From Pseudomonas sp. SCA2728.1_7 (GTDB lineage: Bacteria; Pseudomonadota; Gammaproteobacteria; Pseudomonadales; Pseudomonadaceae): 64,000 nt of DNA. The translations under genes were made by a program, and so were the position numbers. Below, one piece after another: positions 46,618-54,155 of the stretch. The notes under the pieces were generated by a model, which was not told the origin of the DNA, searched no databases, and saw nothing but the letters and a program-made list of their open reading frames with translations. Position 1 is the first letter of the stretch. Each line of letters starts with the position of its first letter. Where the stretch lies: assembly GCF_018138145.1 (NCBI RefSeq), contig NZ_CP073104.1, positions 2,542,001-2,606,000 on the forward strand, written 5' to 3'.

Positions 46618-47421
46618 TCACCCTAACGCCCGATGCACCGCATCGGGCGTTTTGTATTTTAAGGAAAGGTGCGGCCGCTCTTGGTTGTAGATCGTAATAG
46701 CCTCCCGCACCATCTGTTCAGCCTGTTCTAGATTTTCTGGCCTGTAGAGCAGCAGCTCTGTTTTCAGAATGCCGTTAACCCGCTCTGCGAGAGCGTTTTG
46801 GTAGCAATCGTAGCCATCGGTCATTGAGCAAGTGACGTCATGTTTGGCGTGCAGCTTCTGGTAAAGATCAGAGCAGTACTGTGCGCCTCGATCCGAGTGA
46901 TGCACCAGTCGTTGCTTTGTTCGGCGCTCTTTTAGCGCCTTTCGGAAGGCTTGAGCCACGGATTTGGCGTGCAGGCTGTCATGTACGTGAAAGCCGACAA
47001 TTTTTCTCGAGTAAGCATCTGTCACCAAACTCAAGTAAACAGATCCTTCTCGTGTGGGGATGTAGGTGATATCTGCTACCCAGACTTGTTCTGGGCCGGT
47101 CGCAATCACTTGATGCGGGCCAGGTTTCAGGAGGTTGGGATGGCAGCGAAAACGATGATGGCTGTCAGTCGTCTTGTGATAGGCCCGTTTTCTACGTACC
47201 AGTTGTCGATGATCGCGCAAAACATCGAATAGACGATCCCTTCCAACATGCAGTTCTTGTCTCTCGCGTTTGGCATGCATCATCGAATGTAACTTACGAG
47301 TACCGATGCAGGGCTGACGTAAGCGGATCTCATGCACAAACTTGATGAGCTTCTGGTCTTGCTCAAGCCTGGATCGGTAAGCCCGATCTCGCTTGTAATA
47401 GGCTTGGCGACTTATTCCCAT
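46618..47421 (-). CDS. IS3-family transposase OrfB (catalytic part)
   Basis: 267 residues from the ATG at 47421, but the frame is open further upstream and is probably entered by -1 frameshifting from orfA near 47481. HTH_21 segment (KLIKFVHEIRLRQPCIGTRKLH), then the DDE integrase core: D in VWVADITYIPT, D in VHHSDRGAQYCS, E in NALAERVNGILK, all present. Ends HLSLKYKTPDAVHRALG as usual for the group. Confidence 0.95.
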   Translation of the reverse strand: MGISRQAYYKRDRAYRSRLEQDQKLIKFVHEIRLRQPCIGTRKLHSMMHAKRERQELHVGRDRLFDVLRDHRQLVRRKRAYHKTTDSHHRFRCHPNLLKPGPHQVIATGPEQVWVADITYIPTREGSVYLSLVTDAYSRKIVGFHVHDSLHAKSVAQAFRKALKERRTKQRLVHHSDRGAQYCSDLYQKLHAKHDVTCSMTDGYDCYQNALAERVNGILKTELLLYRPENLEQAEQMVREAITIYNQERPHLSLKYKTPDAVHRALG

Positions 47422-47444
47422 AAACTGGCAAGCCCTGCTGACAC

Positions 47445-47840
47445 TCAGGGTTTGGGTTTGCGCAACGACTTGCCTGGCCGCTTTTTTACAACGGATACGC
47501 CATAGTCATTCTTCAGAACATCGACCACGTCTTCAAAAAATTTGGCTTTCTGATTGGCCAGCGCCAATTGTTCTTCAAGCTCTTTGATTCTCTGCTCAGG
47601 CGTCAGCGGCAAAGTTGGCTCGTCCATCGGTCGAGTCCTCTGAGAGCGAATGGAGGCGCCTTGGCTCCAATCCTGCCGACCATGCTTGCGTAACCAAACC
47701 AGAACCGTCGACCGGCCTTGAATCCCATAGCGCCGTTGAGCCTCTTTATAACTCAACTCGCCTTTTTCGACCTGATCGACAACCGACAATTTAAAAGTCA
47801 GTGTGTAATCGCGCTGACTCCGCTTTTCGCCCGTCTCCAT
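47445..47840 (-). CDS. IS3-family transposase OrfA
   Basis: 131 residues. Helix-turn-helix region at about 10-60 (TFKLSVVDQVEKGELSYKEAQRRYGI, STVLVWLRKHG) and a leucine-zipper-like coiled coil at about 84-115 (PEQRIKELEEQLALANQKAKFFEDVV). The reading frame contains A_AAA_AAG about 12 codons before its stop, where ribosomes can shift into orfB to make the OrfAB transposase. Confidence 0.93.
   Translation of the reverse strand: METGEKRSQRDYTLTFKLSVVDQVEKGELSYKEAQRRYGIQGRSTVLVWLRKHGRQDWSQGASIRSQRTRPMDEPTLPLTPEQRIKELEEQLALANQKAKFFEDVVDVLKNDYGVSVVKKRPGKSLRKPKP
47481..47487 (-). promoter_or_regulatory. Programmed -1 frameshift site A_AAA_AAG
   Basis: The heptamer on the minus strand is in the correct phase for orfA (codons GTA AAA AAG). 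Slipping one base gives GCG GCC AGG and then runs open into orfB. This is the standard signal of IS3-group elements. Confidence 0.85.
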
Positions 47841-47900
47841 TGCACCCTCCTGATAAGAAGCCAGAAGGTGTAAACCTTATTTAGGACGAGGCAGAATTTT

Positions 47901-47933
47901 AAAAAAAGCCCGGCAAAGTGCCGGGCTTTTTCT
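47901..47933 (+). terminator. Terminator stranded behind the IS
   Basis: 11-bp stem AAAAGCCCGGC / GCCGGGCTTTT (47904-47914, 47920-47930), AAAGT loop. It starts 8 bases after the right IS end. Before insertion it lay about 27 bases after the 52-residue gene and would have ended the zeta operon. Confidence 0.88.
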
Positions 47934-47996
47934 TTCTCGTTTTACCGTACCGCAATGTCTATTCCAGTTTTTAACGTTTGCCCCGTTGCAGAATGA

Positions 47997-48090
47997 TTCA
48001 GAAACACAGCGTTGATTGCAGAAACGCCATCCCCCTTTACGCTTTGATCTCTCTAACAAAAAGCGCTGCGTGCTCAAGGGGATGATCTAG
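47997..48090 (+). repeat. Imperfect direct repeat, copy B (hicB leader)
   Basis: Counterpart of 45502-45596. Contains the hicB RBS (AAGGGG) at its end. The 250-base stretch between IS OrfA and hicB otherwise holds only the terminator. Confidence 0.65.
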
Positions 48091-48495
48091 ATGCTCTATC
48101 CAATCGCAATGTCTGCCAGTGACGGTGAATGTGCCTGGGGGGTTGAGGTGCCGGATCTGCCGGGGTGTTTTTCTGCCGGTGAGGATCAAGAGGATGCCAT
48201 TGAGATGGCAAAAGCGGCCATAGAGGCCCACATCGAAATTCTGGCGGAAAGTGGTGCAGCCATTCCGGTCGCTGGGAAACTTGGAACTCACTTCTCCAAT
48301 CAGAAATACGCAGGCTGCGTTTGGGCGTTGGTGGATGCGGATGTCGGTCGGTGCCTCGGGAGTCCGCAGGAACTGAGTATTACGCTACCGGGCTACCTGC
48401 TGGAGCGGATTGATCTTCACGTTCACCATCATCCGGAGGAGAAGAATCGTTCGGCGTTTTTGACTTCGGCGGCCTTGCGGATGTTGGCGCCTTGA
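48091..48495 (+). CDS. HicB-family antitoxin-like protein, no HicA
   Basis: 134 residues. HicB partial RNase-H fold (MLYPIAMSASDGECAWGVEVPDLPGCFSAGEDQEDAIEMAKAAIEAHIE) followed by a C-terminal DNA-binding helix region (LSITLPGYLLERIDLHVHHHP). HicB normally neutralises the HicA mRNA endonuclease, encoded next to it. Neither the 150 bases upstream nor the 27 bases between its stop and the next terminator can hold HicA, so this is an orphan, perhaps acting only as a regulator. Confidence 0.85.
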   Translation: MLYPIAMSASDGECAWGVEVPDLPGCFSAGEDQEDAIEMAKAAIEAHIEILAESGAAIPVAGKLGTHFSNQKYAGCVWALVDADVGRCLGSPQELSITLPGYLLERIDLHVHHHPEEKNRSAFLTSAALRMLAP

Positions 48496-48521
48496 ATCGT
48501 GAATGTTCGTAGGCGCAACTA

Positions 48522-48552
48522 TAAAAAACCGGCCCTTAGAGCCGGTTTTTTT
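48522..48552. terminator. Bidirectional terminator
   Basis: 9-bp stem AAAACCGGC / GCCGGTTTT with a 7-base loop, T-run after, between the convergent hicB and DUF6124 genes. Confidence 0.88.
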
Positions 48553-48581
48553 GTGTCTGCTACAAATCGACGATTTTTTGA

Positions 48582-48944
48582 TTACTCAGCCGGCACAACC
48601 TTATCCAGTGCCTGATTCACCGCCAATTCACCCAACATGACCACCTGCGCGATGCCGAGTGCAGTCTTGCGGTGTGAGGTGTCGAGCAACGCGGCGAAGT
48701 TGTTGAGCATGGTGGTGGCAGAGCCGAGTGTTTCGCTGGCGTTGGCCAACAGGGATTCGGTGTCGTATTTCGGGTTGGCGAGGTACATCGGTTCGGGTTC
48801 GTGGGTGGAACCCATGATTCTGGCCGTGGGGCTGAGGTAGTGGTCGAGGGCGCGTTCGGCGGCTTCGTGGAATTTCTTTGAGTTGGGTGATTCGTAGGGG
48901 GATGCCGGATCGGTTTCCGGCGGATTTGGCGTTACTTTGAACAT
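48582..48944 (-). CDS. DUF6124 (DUF3077-type) protein
   Basis: 120 residues. The family pattern is visible: N-terminal MFKVTPNPPETD, KKFHEAAERALDHYL, and a helical C-terminal half (SLLANASETLGSATTMLNNFAALLD, ALGIAQVVMLGELAVNQALD). Common and often multi-copy in Pseudomonas, function unknown. A region with strong RNA-pairing potential lies 50-180 bases upstream on the same strand. Confidence 0.8.
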   Translation of the reverse strand: MFKVTPNPPETDPASPYESPNSKKFHEAAERALDHYLSPTARIMGSTHEPEPMYLANPKYDTESLLANASETLGSATTMLNNFAALLDTSHRKTALGIAQVVMLGELAVNQALDKVVPAE

Positions 48945-48989
48945 TTGGTGTATTCCAAAATAGGGCTACGACCATTCCGCTGCTACACG

Positions 48990-49130
48990 AAAGGGTGGCG
49001 GCTGTACGCAAGTTAGCAGACCGGGCGAATCCACCAAAATCCCGGCGCACCCGAGGGTGCCATGCGCACAGCCACCATTAAGCACAGGAGATCCTGGCTA
49101 AATGACGCTCGTACGATTTGGTGGAAACGC
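48990..49130 (-). ncRNA. C4-like structured/antisense RNA candidate
   Basis: On the minus strand four segments pair crosswise: 49126-49115 with 49041-49030 (CCACCAAATC type) and 49076-49068 with 49005-48994 (GGTGGCTGT type). A GC hairpin (49044-49061) lies between. Two complementary pairs in the order a', b', a, b are the hallmark of phage C4 antisense RNAs, whose targets are just downstream. Here the downstream gene is the DUF6124 gene. The family match is from memory and untested. The rest of 48945-49509 shows no supported gene. Confidence 0.45.
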
Positions 49131-49509
49131 GTGGCTGCTAAACCCGATCACTGGAAATCAGTGACGCGAACCAAGTTACCGACCGCCTACCAAGCGCACA
49201 AGCCGGCGGATTCTGGCGTAGCGGTAGGCAACGGCGCAAGGATTTGTAGGCTTCAGGACGTAACACCGAACATTTATAAACACTGGCCACCGAATGCGTT
49301 TAATCAGACAAAAACCTTGCAGCATTTTCTGACATTACAGATCCACAACACTCCATCCATTTTCACCTTCCTCTCGACCGACTAGCATTTCCCTATCAGC
49401 CACCACCCTCCCCCTGCGCGGCCATCGACGAATACGCGCCATCACTTTCGAGGGATTCCAATCGCGGCCACTTTGCCGCTGACGATCGAACTCAAAAGAG
49501 CCCTTCACC

Positions 49510-50238
49510 ATGACGCAAAACATTTACGACGATCCCGAGTTTTTCCAGGGCTACAGCCAGATGAACCGCTCCATCGGCGGCCTCGACGCGGCGCCGGAGT
49601 GGCCGGCGCTCAAGGCGCTGTTGCCATCCATGCACGGCTTGAACGTGGTGGATCTGGGCTGCGGTTATGGCTGGTTCAGTCGCTGGGCCATTGAGAATGG
49701 CGCGGCCAGTGTCTTGGGGCTGGATGTCTCGGAGAAGATGCTGGAGCGGGCTCGGGAGACCACGACGGCGGCGAATATTCGTTATGAGCGTGCCGATCTG
49801 GAACAGCTCGACTTGCCCGCCTGCAGTTTTGATCTGGCTTACAGTTCACTGGCGCTGCATTACATCAAGGATTTGCCGGGGCTGTTTGCGCACCTGTACG
49901 CGGCGCTGAAACCGGGTTCGCACTTTGTGTTTTCCATTGAGCATCCGATCTTCATGGCGCCGCGTAATCCGGGTTGGTTGATTGACGCTGAAGGGAATAA
50001 GCGTTGGCCGCTGGACAGCTACCAGTTGGAGGGTGAGCGGGTGACCAATTGGCTGGCCGAGGGTGTGATCAAGCAGCATCGTACGGTCGGGACATTGCTC
50101 AATTCGCTGATCGATGCGGGGTTCTCGATTCGACATGTCAATGAATGGGGGCCGAGCGAAGCGGAAGTGGCGGCGCAACCGGCGCTGGCAGAAGAGCGGG
50201 AGCGGCCGATGATGATGTTGGTGGCGGTGCAGCGCTGA
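49510..50238 (+). CDS. Class I SAM-dependent methyltransferase
   Basis: 242 residues. Rossmann motif I VVDLGCGYGWFSRWA, motif II region VLGLDVSEKMLERA, IRYERADLEQLDLP and SFDLAYSSLALHYIKDL; Methyltransf_11/25 type. Substrate unknown. Alone on its strand; a long inverted repeat follows. Confidence 0.88.
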   Translation: MTQNIYDDPEFFQGYSQMNRSIGGLDAAPEWPALKALLPSMHGLNVVDLGCGYGWFSRWAIENGAASVLGLDVSEKMLERARETTTAANIRYERADLEQLDLPACSFDLAYSSLALHYIKDLPGLFAHLYAALKPGSHFVFSIEHPIFMAPRNPGWLIDAEGNKRWPLDSYQLEGERVTNWLAEGVIKQHRTVGTLLNSLIDAGFSIRHVNEWGPSEAEVAAQPALAEERERPMMMLVAVQR

Positions 50239-50388
50239 ACCCTCACCCTAACCCTCTCCCAAAGGGAGAGGGGACTGACCGCGGTGCCAGTACGATCTAC
50301 GCCGACGTGCAAAATCGAGGCGAACTCAGGTTTTGGAAGCGACACGCATCGGCTCCCTCTCCCTCGGGAGAGGGCTGGGGTGAGGGGT
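50238..50388. repeat. Imperfect long inverted repeat (CCCTCTCCC/GGGAGAGGG element)
   Basis: Arms at 50238-50273 and 50352-50388 (CCCTCACCCTAACCCTCTCCC against GGGAGAGGGCTGGGGTGAGG), each arm itself with a small hairpin, about 80 bases between. Looks like a small non-coding repeat family, different from REP. Lies between convergent genes. Confidence 0.75.
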
Positions 50389-50440
50389 CCGTCCGAAAGC
50401 GCACCAAAAATCTCCAGCCGAAAAACAGGCCCAATTTATT

Positions 50441-51211
50441 TCAGCGCGTCGCGACGATAAATAACCGTGGAAATGGCAACAGCACCGAACCATCCGCCAG
50501 CGCCGGATAAGCCTTCTCAACCTCCGCCAGATACTGCTCCAGGTACTGCGCCTTTTCCGCCTCGGTCAGCGGACTCAAAAACGGAATCAACCCGCTGCCC
50601 TTGAACCACTCCACCACCCCCGCCGCCCCGCCTGACAGTTGATGGTGATAGGTCGTACGCCACACATCGACCCGCGCACAGTGTGGTCGCAGCATCGAAA
50701 AATAATCACTGGCGCTGGCCATGTCGGTACGTTGCCCCGCAGCGCCGGAAAGCTTGCTCGCCCACGGACCATTCGCGGCGACTTCACGCATCAAACGGTG
50801 GGAGGGTTCATTGAGGTTGTCCGGCATCTGGATCGCCAGACTGCCACCCGCCGACAGCTTGCTGGCCAAAGTCGGCAACAACGTCGCGTGATCCGGCACC
50901 CACTGCAACACGGCGTTGGCGAAGATCACATCAAACGGCCCTGCATCGGCCCACTTATCAATCTCGGCGACAGCGAAGCGCAAATCCGGCAAGCGCTTGC
51001 GAGCCGCGTCGATCATGTCTGCCGAGCTGTCCAGCCCGCTGACCTTCGCCCCCGGAAAACGCTGCACCAGCAACTCAGTCGAGTTGCCGGGACCGCAACC
51101 GATATCGACCACTGTTCGCGCTTCAGGCGTGGGAATCGCCGCCAGCAGATCGCGGGCCGGGCGGGTGCGTTCATCTTCGAAAGCGACGTATTGTTTGGCG
51201 GACCAACTCAT
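50441..51211 (-). CDS. tam: Trans-aconitate 2-methyltransferase
   Basis: 256 residues from the ATG at 51211, matching the usual Tam length. SAM motif TVVDIGCGPGNSTELLVQRFP, then VSGLDSSADMIDAARKRLP and FDVIFANAVLQWVPDH, WxxTYHHQLSG near the C-terminus. It methylates trans-aconitate, a spontaneous product of cis-aconitate that inhibits the citric acid cycle. Confidence 0.9.
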   Translation of the reverse strand: MSWSAKQYVAFEDERTRPARDLLAAIPTPEARTVVDIGCGPGNSTELLVQRFPGAKVSGLDSSADMIDAARKRLPDLRFAVAEIDKWADAGPFDVIFANAVLQWVPDHATLLPTLASKLSAGGSLAIQMPDNLNEPSHRLMREVAANGPWASKLSGAAGQRTDMASASDYFSMLRPHCARVDVWRTTYHHQLSGGAAGVVEWFKGSGLIPFLSPLTEAEKAQYLEQYLAEVEKAYPALADGSVLLPFPRLFIVATR

Positions 51212-51375
51212 TGCGTTCTCCTGTCGGGACATTTTGGCGGCTCGTCACGATACCGCGATCTAGCGCGCCTGCCTGCCCTACCAACGTCCGGTGACGTGGG
51301 GGGATTTGTAATTAGAATTTTCCACCAGCCACAGATGTCTGAATTTCAAGACTCTTCCCAATAAGGAACACCGCT

Positions 51376-51786
51376 ATGAAATTCGCAAAAATCTCCCAGA
51401 AGCTCGCGATGGTGGCCGGTAGTCCCAAGACCTTCATGGGCGCATTGATCCTGATCGGTCTGTGGGGCTTGAGCGGGCCGATTTTTCATTACAACGACAC
51501 CTGGCAACTGATCATCAACACGTCGACCACCATCATCACGTTCCTGATGGTGTTCCTGATCCAGAACACGCAGAACCGCGACACCGACATTCTTCATTTG
51601 AAAATCGATGAATTGCTCTTGGTGACCAAAGAGGCGCAGAACGCGATGCTTGGGCTGGAGGCGCTGGATCTGAAGCAGTTGGAGGCGTTGCGCAGGCACT
51701 ACCGTTCGTTGGGCGAGGGTGAGGTTTTTAATCTTGAGGGGTTGGGCGAGAAGAGCAAGACCAAGCAGGATTTGAATGAGTGTTGA
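51376..51786 (+). CDS. Low-affinity iron permease-family small membrane protein
   Basis: 136 residues. Two TM helices (about 21-38 and 44-62) and the conserved stretch ITFLMVFLIQNTQNRDTDILHLKIDELL that defines PF04120. The family name derives from yeast Fet4-like proteins; an iron transport role is unproven in bacteria. Divergent from tam. Confidence 0.85.
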   Translation: MKFAKISQKLAMVAGSPKTFMGALILIGLWGLSGPIFHYNDTWQLIINTSTTIITFLMVFLIQNTQNRDTDILHLKIDELLLVTKEAQNAMLGLEALDLKQLEALRRHYRSLGEGEVFNLEGLGEKSKTKQDLNEC

Positions 51787-51796
51787 GGATTGAAAT

Positions 51797-51867
51797 CAAA
51801 AGATCGCAGCCTTCGGCAGCTCCTGCAGAAACAGGTGTAGGAGCTGCCGAAGGCTGCGATCCTTTGA
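51797..51867. repeat. Palindromic repeat (GATCGCAGCCTTCGGCAGCTCCT element)
   Basis: Nearly perfect inverted repeat with arms of about 28 bases and a short loop, a repeat type frequent in P. fluorescens-group genomes and unrelated to the REP core. Between the convergent iron-permease-like and DUF4142 genes. Confidence 0.85.
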
Positions 51868-51873
51868 TCTTGA

Positions 51874-52377
51874 TTAGCGACTGGCCTGTAACTGGCGAGC
51901 CCTTTCCAGATGACTCTGCAGCTTCGGCAGTGTCTCGTCGGCGAAGGCTTTGATCTCCGGCACGTCGGTGGTCTGCGCTTCCTGCTGAATCTGCTCGATG
52001 GCCTCTTCAGTGGCTTTGACCTGACTGGCGGCATAGGCCTGATCGAAGGAGGCGCCGTCGGTCACTGGCGGCATCAACTCCTTGGCCTTGTCGGCCAGTT
52101 CTTCACGCGGCGCTACCGGCAGGTCGAGCTTCTTGGCGATTTTCGCCAGGTGCTGGTTGGCCGTGGTGCGGTCATTGATGACGACGATGGTGTAGTCCTT
52201 GACCTCTTTCGATTCGGCCTTGCTGTGGGCCAGACGACTGGCCTCGATGTCGGCCATGCCTTTGGCGGAGGCATCGTTGATGAAATCGGCGGGCGACTGG
52301 GCAAAAGCACTGCTGGCACACAGGCCCAACAGCGATGCAAAACTCATGTTGCGTATACGGGTGGCCATCCGGCTCAT
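51874..52377 (-). CDS. DUF4142 periplasmic protein
   Basis: 167 residues from the ATG at 52377, behind GGAGGGCGCGACC. Signal peptide ends near SSAFAQSPA. The DUF4142 four-helix pattern: ADFINDASAKGMADIEASRLAHSKAESKEVKDYTIVVINDRTTAN. Proteins of this ferritin-like family are secreted and stress-linked; function unknown. The KGG gene lies 76 bases upstream on the same strand. Confidence 0.88.
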   Translation of the reverse strand: MSRMATRIRNMSFASLLGLCASSAFAQSPADFINDASAKGMADIEASRLAHSKAESKEVKDYTIVVINDRTTANQHLAKIAKKLDLPVAPREELADKAKELMPPVTDGASFDQAYAASQVKATEEAIEQIQQEAQTTDVPEIKAFADETLPKLQSHLERARQLQASR

Positions 52378-52453
52378 GGTCGCGCCCTCCTTACTTGCGA
52401 AATTCAAGCGGGAGCTTACGCCCCCGCCTCTCAATCAAAACTACCTTCACCGA

Positions 52454-52609
52454 CTATTTCGATTTCTGAGCGGGCTTGCGGCCCATATCGGGTTTTGGCT
52501 CTTTGTCGACAGTCGTTGTGGTGGTTTTCCCACCTTTGCGACCTGCTTCAGAGGCCTTGGTTCGATCGTTGGCGAAGTTTCCCGAGTTCGAGTTTCTTGA
52601 GTTAGGCAT
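52454..52609 (-). CDS. Small KGG-motif stress protein
   Basis: 51 residues from the ATG at 52609, stop TAG at 52454-52456, with AGGTAGAGA upstream. Hydrophilic, no Cys; carries NFANDRTKASEAGRKGGKTT, the KGG motif of YmdF/GsiB-type general stress proteins, and ends in a Lys-rich tail (MGRKPAQKSK). Too short for most gene finders at default length. Its place beside the DUF4142 gene suggests both are stress-induced. Confidence 0.85.
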   Translation of the reverse strand: MPNSRNSNSGNFANDRTKASEAGRKGGKTTTTTVDKEPKPDMGRKPAQKSK

Positions 52610-52726
52610 GATTCTCTACCTCTTGGTAATGATCGTGGCGAGCAGGTGCCCGCCTAACATTGAGAATTTTCTCGCCGACAAAGGTTTAGAAAAGTTGCAG
52701 TTGCCGCGACGAACGGCTCCATCGGA

Positions 52727-54076
52727 TTAACGACTGAGCGAAAGCTGACTCAAACGTTTGGCGGCGTACATTGCCTGATCGGCATGGCGAAACAGTTGCT
52801 GTTCCTCACGGCCGTGCTCTGGATAGCGAGCGACGCCAATGCTCGGTTCGATGTGCAGGTTGTGACCATCGAGGCGCATCGGTTGCACCAGCACCTGTCG
52901 GATTTTTTCCGCCACGCTGTCAGCGTCTTCCGAGGCCTGAACGCTGTGCAGCAGCACGACAAATTCATCACCGCCAATTCGAGCCACGGTGTCGGTTTCC
53001 CGCACGCAGCCCTTGAGGCGGTTGGCCACGGTTTGCAGAAGCATGTCGCCGACGGCATGACCGAAGGTGTCGTTGACCTGTTTGAAGCGATCCAGATCGA
53101 CATACAACAACGCCATATGCCCGGATTGCTCGCGAGCGCCGGCCAACGCGGCTTTCAAGCGATCACGCAGCAATTCACGATTGGGCAGTTGCGTCAGTTG
53201 ATCGTATTGCGCCATGCGCCGCAGGCGCGCGTGCAATTGCTGACGCTCGATGGCCGTGGCGACCTGGGCACAGACGTATTGCAGCAGTTCCTTGTCCTGC
53301 TCGGTGTAGCGCTCGCCGCCGGGGAGGCTTTTGACGATCAAGGCGCCGATAGTGCCGTTTTTCGAATTCAACGGCACGCCGAGCCAGCACGGCGCGTTCT
53401 GCCCGGCCACCAGTTCGGCGAAATCGGCTGGTGAATCCGCACTGTCCGGCGTCAGAAGAATCGGCTGGCCGCTACGGATAACTTCCGCACACAGGCGCCC
53501 GGTGACGGTGCCCGGTCGCTCGGGCTGCAATTCGTGATCGTCGACGTGATACGGGAAATTCAGTTGTGCGCAGTGTTCGTCGTACAGCGCCACGGAAAAA
53601 TTCATCGCTGGCAGCCATTCGCCGATGATCAGGTGGATGCGCTTGAACAACGCCAGCAGATCTTCCGCCGCATGGGCCGCTTCGGATATCGCGTACAACG
53701 CCGCCTGGCGCGATTCGGCCTGTTTGCGCTCGGTGATGTCGCGCGCCACGGCGATGCGCAGTTGATCGACTTCCGACCAGCGCGCCGACCAGAGGATATG
53801 CACGACGCTGCCATCCTTGCGCAGGTAACGGTTTTCAAAGTTGAGTTTGGGTTCGCCGCCCATGATTTCGTTGGCGGCAGCCAGAGTGCGCTGACGATCC
53901 GCCGGGTGCACCAGCTCGATCATTTGCCGGCCAATCAACTCTTCAGGCGAATAACCGAAAACCCGCTCACAAGCGGCACTGACAAAAACGAAGCGACCCT
54001 GCTTGTCGACTGCGCAAACGGCGTCCAGCAACAGATCGATAAAACTCGCCAACGGCGCGGAATTTCGGCTTTCCAT
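52727..54076 (-). CDS. PAS-GAF-GGDEF diguanylate cyclase
   Basis: 449 residues, soluble. PAS at about 10-120 (VDKQGRFVFVSAACERVFGYSPEELIG, ITERKQAE exit), GAF at about 140-275 (CWLGVPLNSKNGTIGALIV), GGDEF at about 285-445 with intact GGDEF site in ARIGGDEFVVLL and I-site RETD five residues before. Produces c-di-GMP, controlled by product binding and by unknown cytoplasmic signals. Confidence 0.93.
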   Translation of the reverse strand: MESRNSAPLASFIDLLLDAVCAVDKQGRFVFVSAACERVFGYSPEELIGRQMIELVHPADRQRTLAAANEIMGGEPKLNFENRYLRKDGSVVHILWSARWSEVDQLRIAVARDITERKQAESRQAALYAISEAAHAAEDLLALFKRIHLIIGEWLPAMNFSVALYDEHCAQLNFPYHVDDHELQPERPGTVTGRLCAEVIRSGQPILLTPDSADSPADFAELVAGQNAPCWLGVPLNSKNGTIGALIVKSLPGGERYTEQDKELLQYVCAQVATAIERQQLHARLRRMAQYDQLTQLPNRELLRDRLKAALAGAREQSGHMALLYVDLDRFKQVNDTFGHAVGDMLLQTVANRLKGCVRETDTVARIGGDEFVVLLHSVQASEDADSVAEKIRQVLVQPMRLDGHNLHIEPSIGVARYPEHGREEQQLFRHADQAMYAAKRLSQLSLSR

Positions 54077-54155
54077 GGTTCAGCGTGGGTGTCCGGGCAA
54101 TGCAGCACTGATCAACCATCCCTGACCTTGTGATTGCGCATCCCTGCACTCACTT

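Larger units (their letters stand above)
46588..47893 (-). mobile_element. IS3-family insertion sequence, 1306 bp
   Basis: Ends are imperfect inverted repeats of about 27 bases starting TG (46588.. and complement of ..47893), sharing GTCCT and GGTTTACACC. Both sides are flanked by GAA, a 3-bp target duplication normal for IS3. It holds orfA and orfB with a -1 frameshift signal. Intact ends and frames suggest a recent, possibly active copy. It sits between the zeta operon and that operon's terminator at 47901-47933. Confidence 0.9.

Noticed and set aside
47877..48077. Minus-strand frame similar to the one at 45367-45585
   Set aside because: The similarity comes from the imperfect DNA repeat; the protein pattern has no RBS or conserved frame pressure, so the repeat is reported instead.
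47941..48090. Possible hicA ahead of hicB
   Set aside because: No frame of 50-80 codons with HicA features (GxxHxxxxHP-like) exists there.
49062..49385. 107-codon plus-strand frame between the DUF6124 and methyltransferase genes
   Set aside because: It crosses the paired segments of the C4-like RNA candidate, and lacks RBS and family features.
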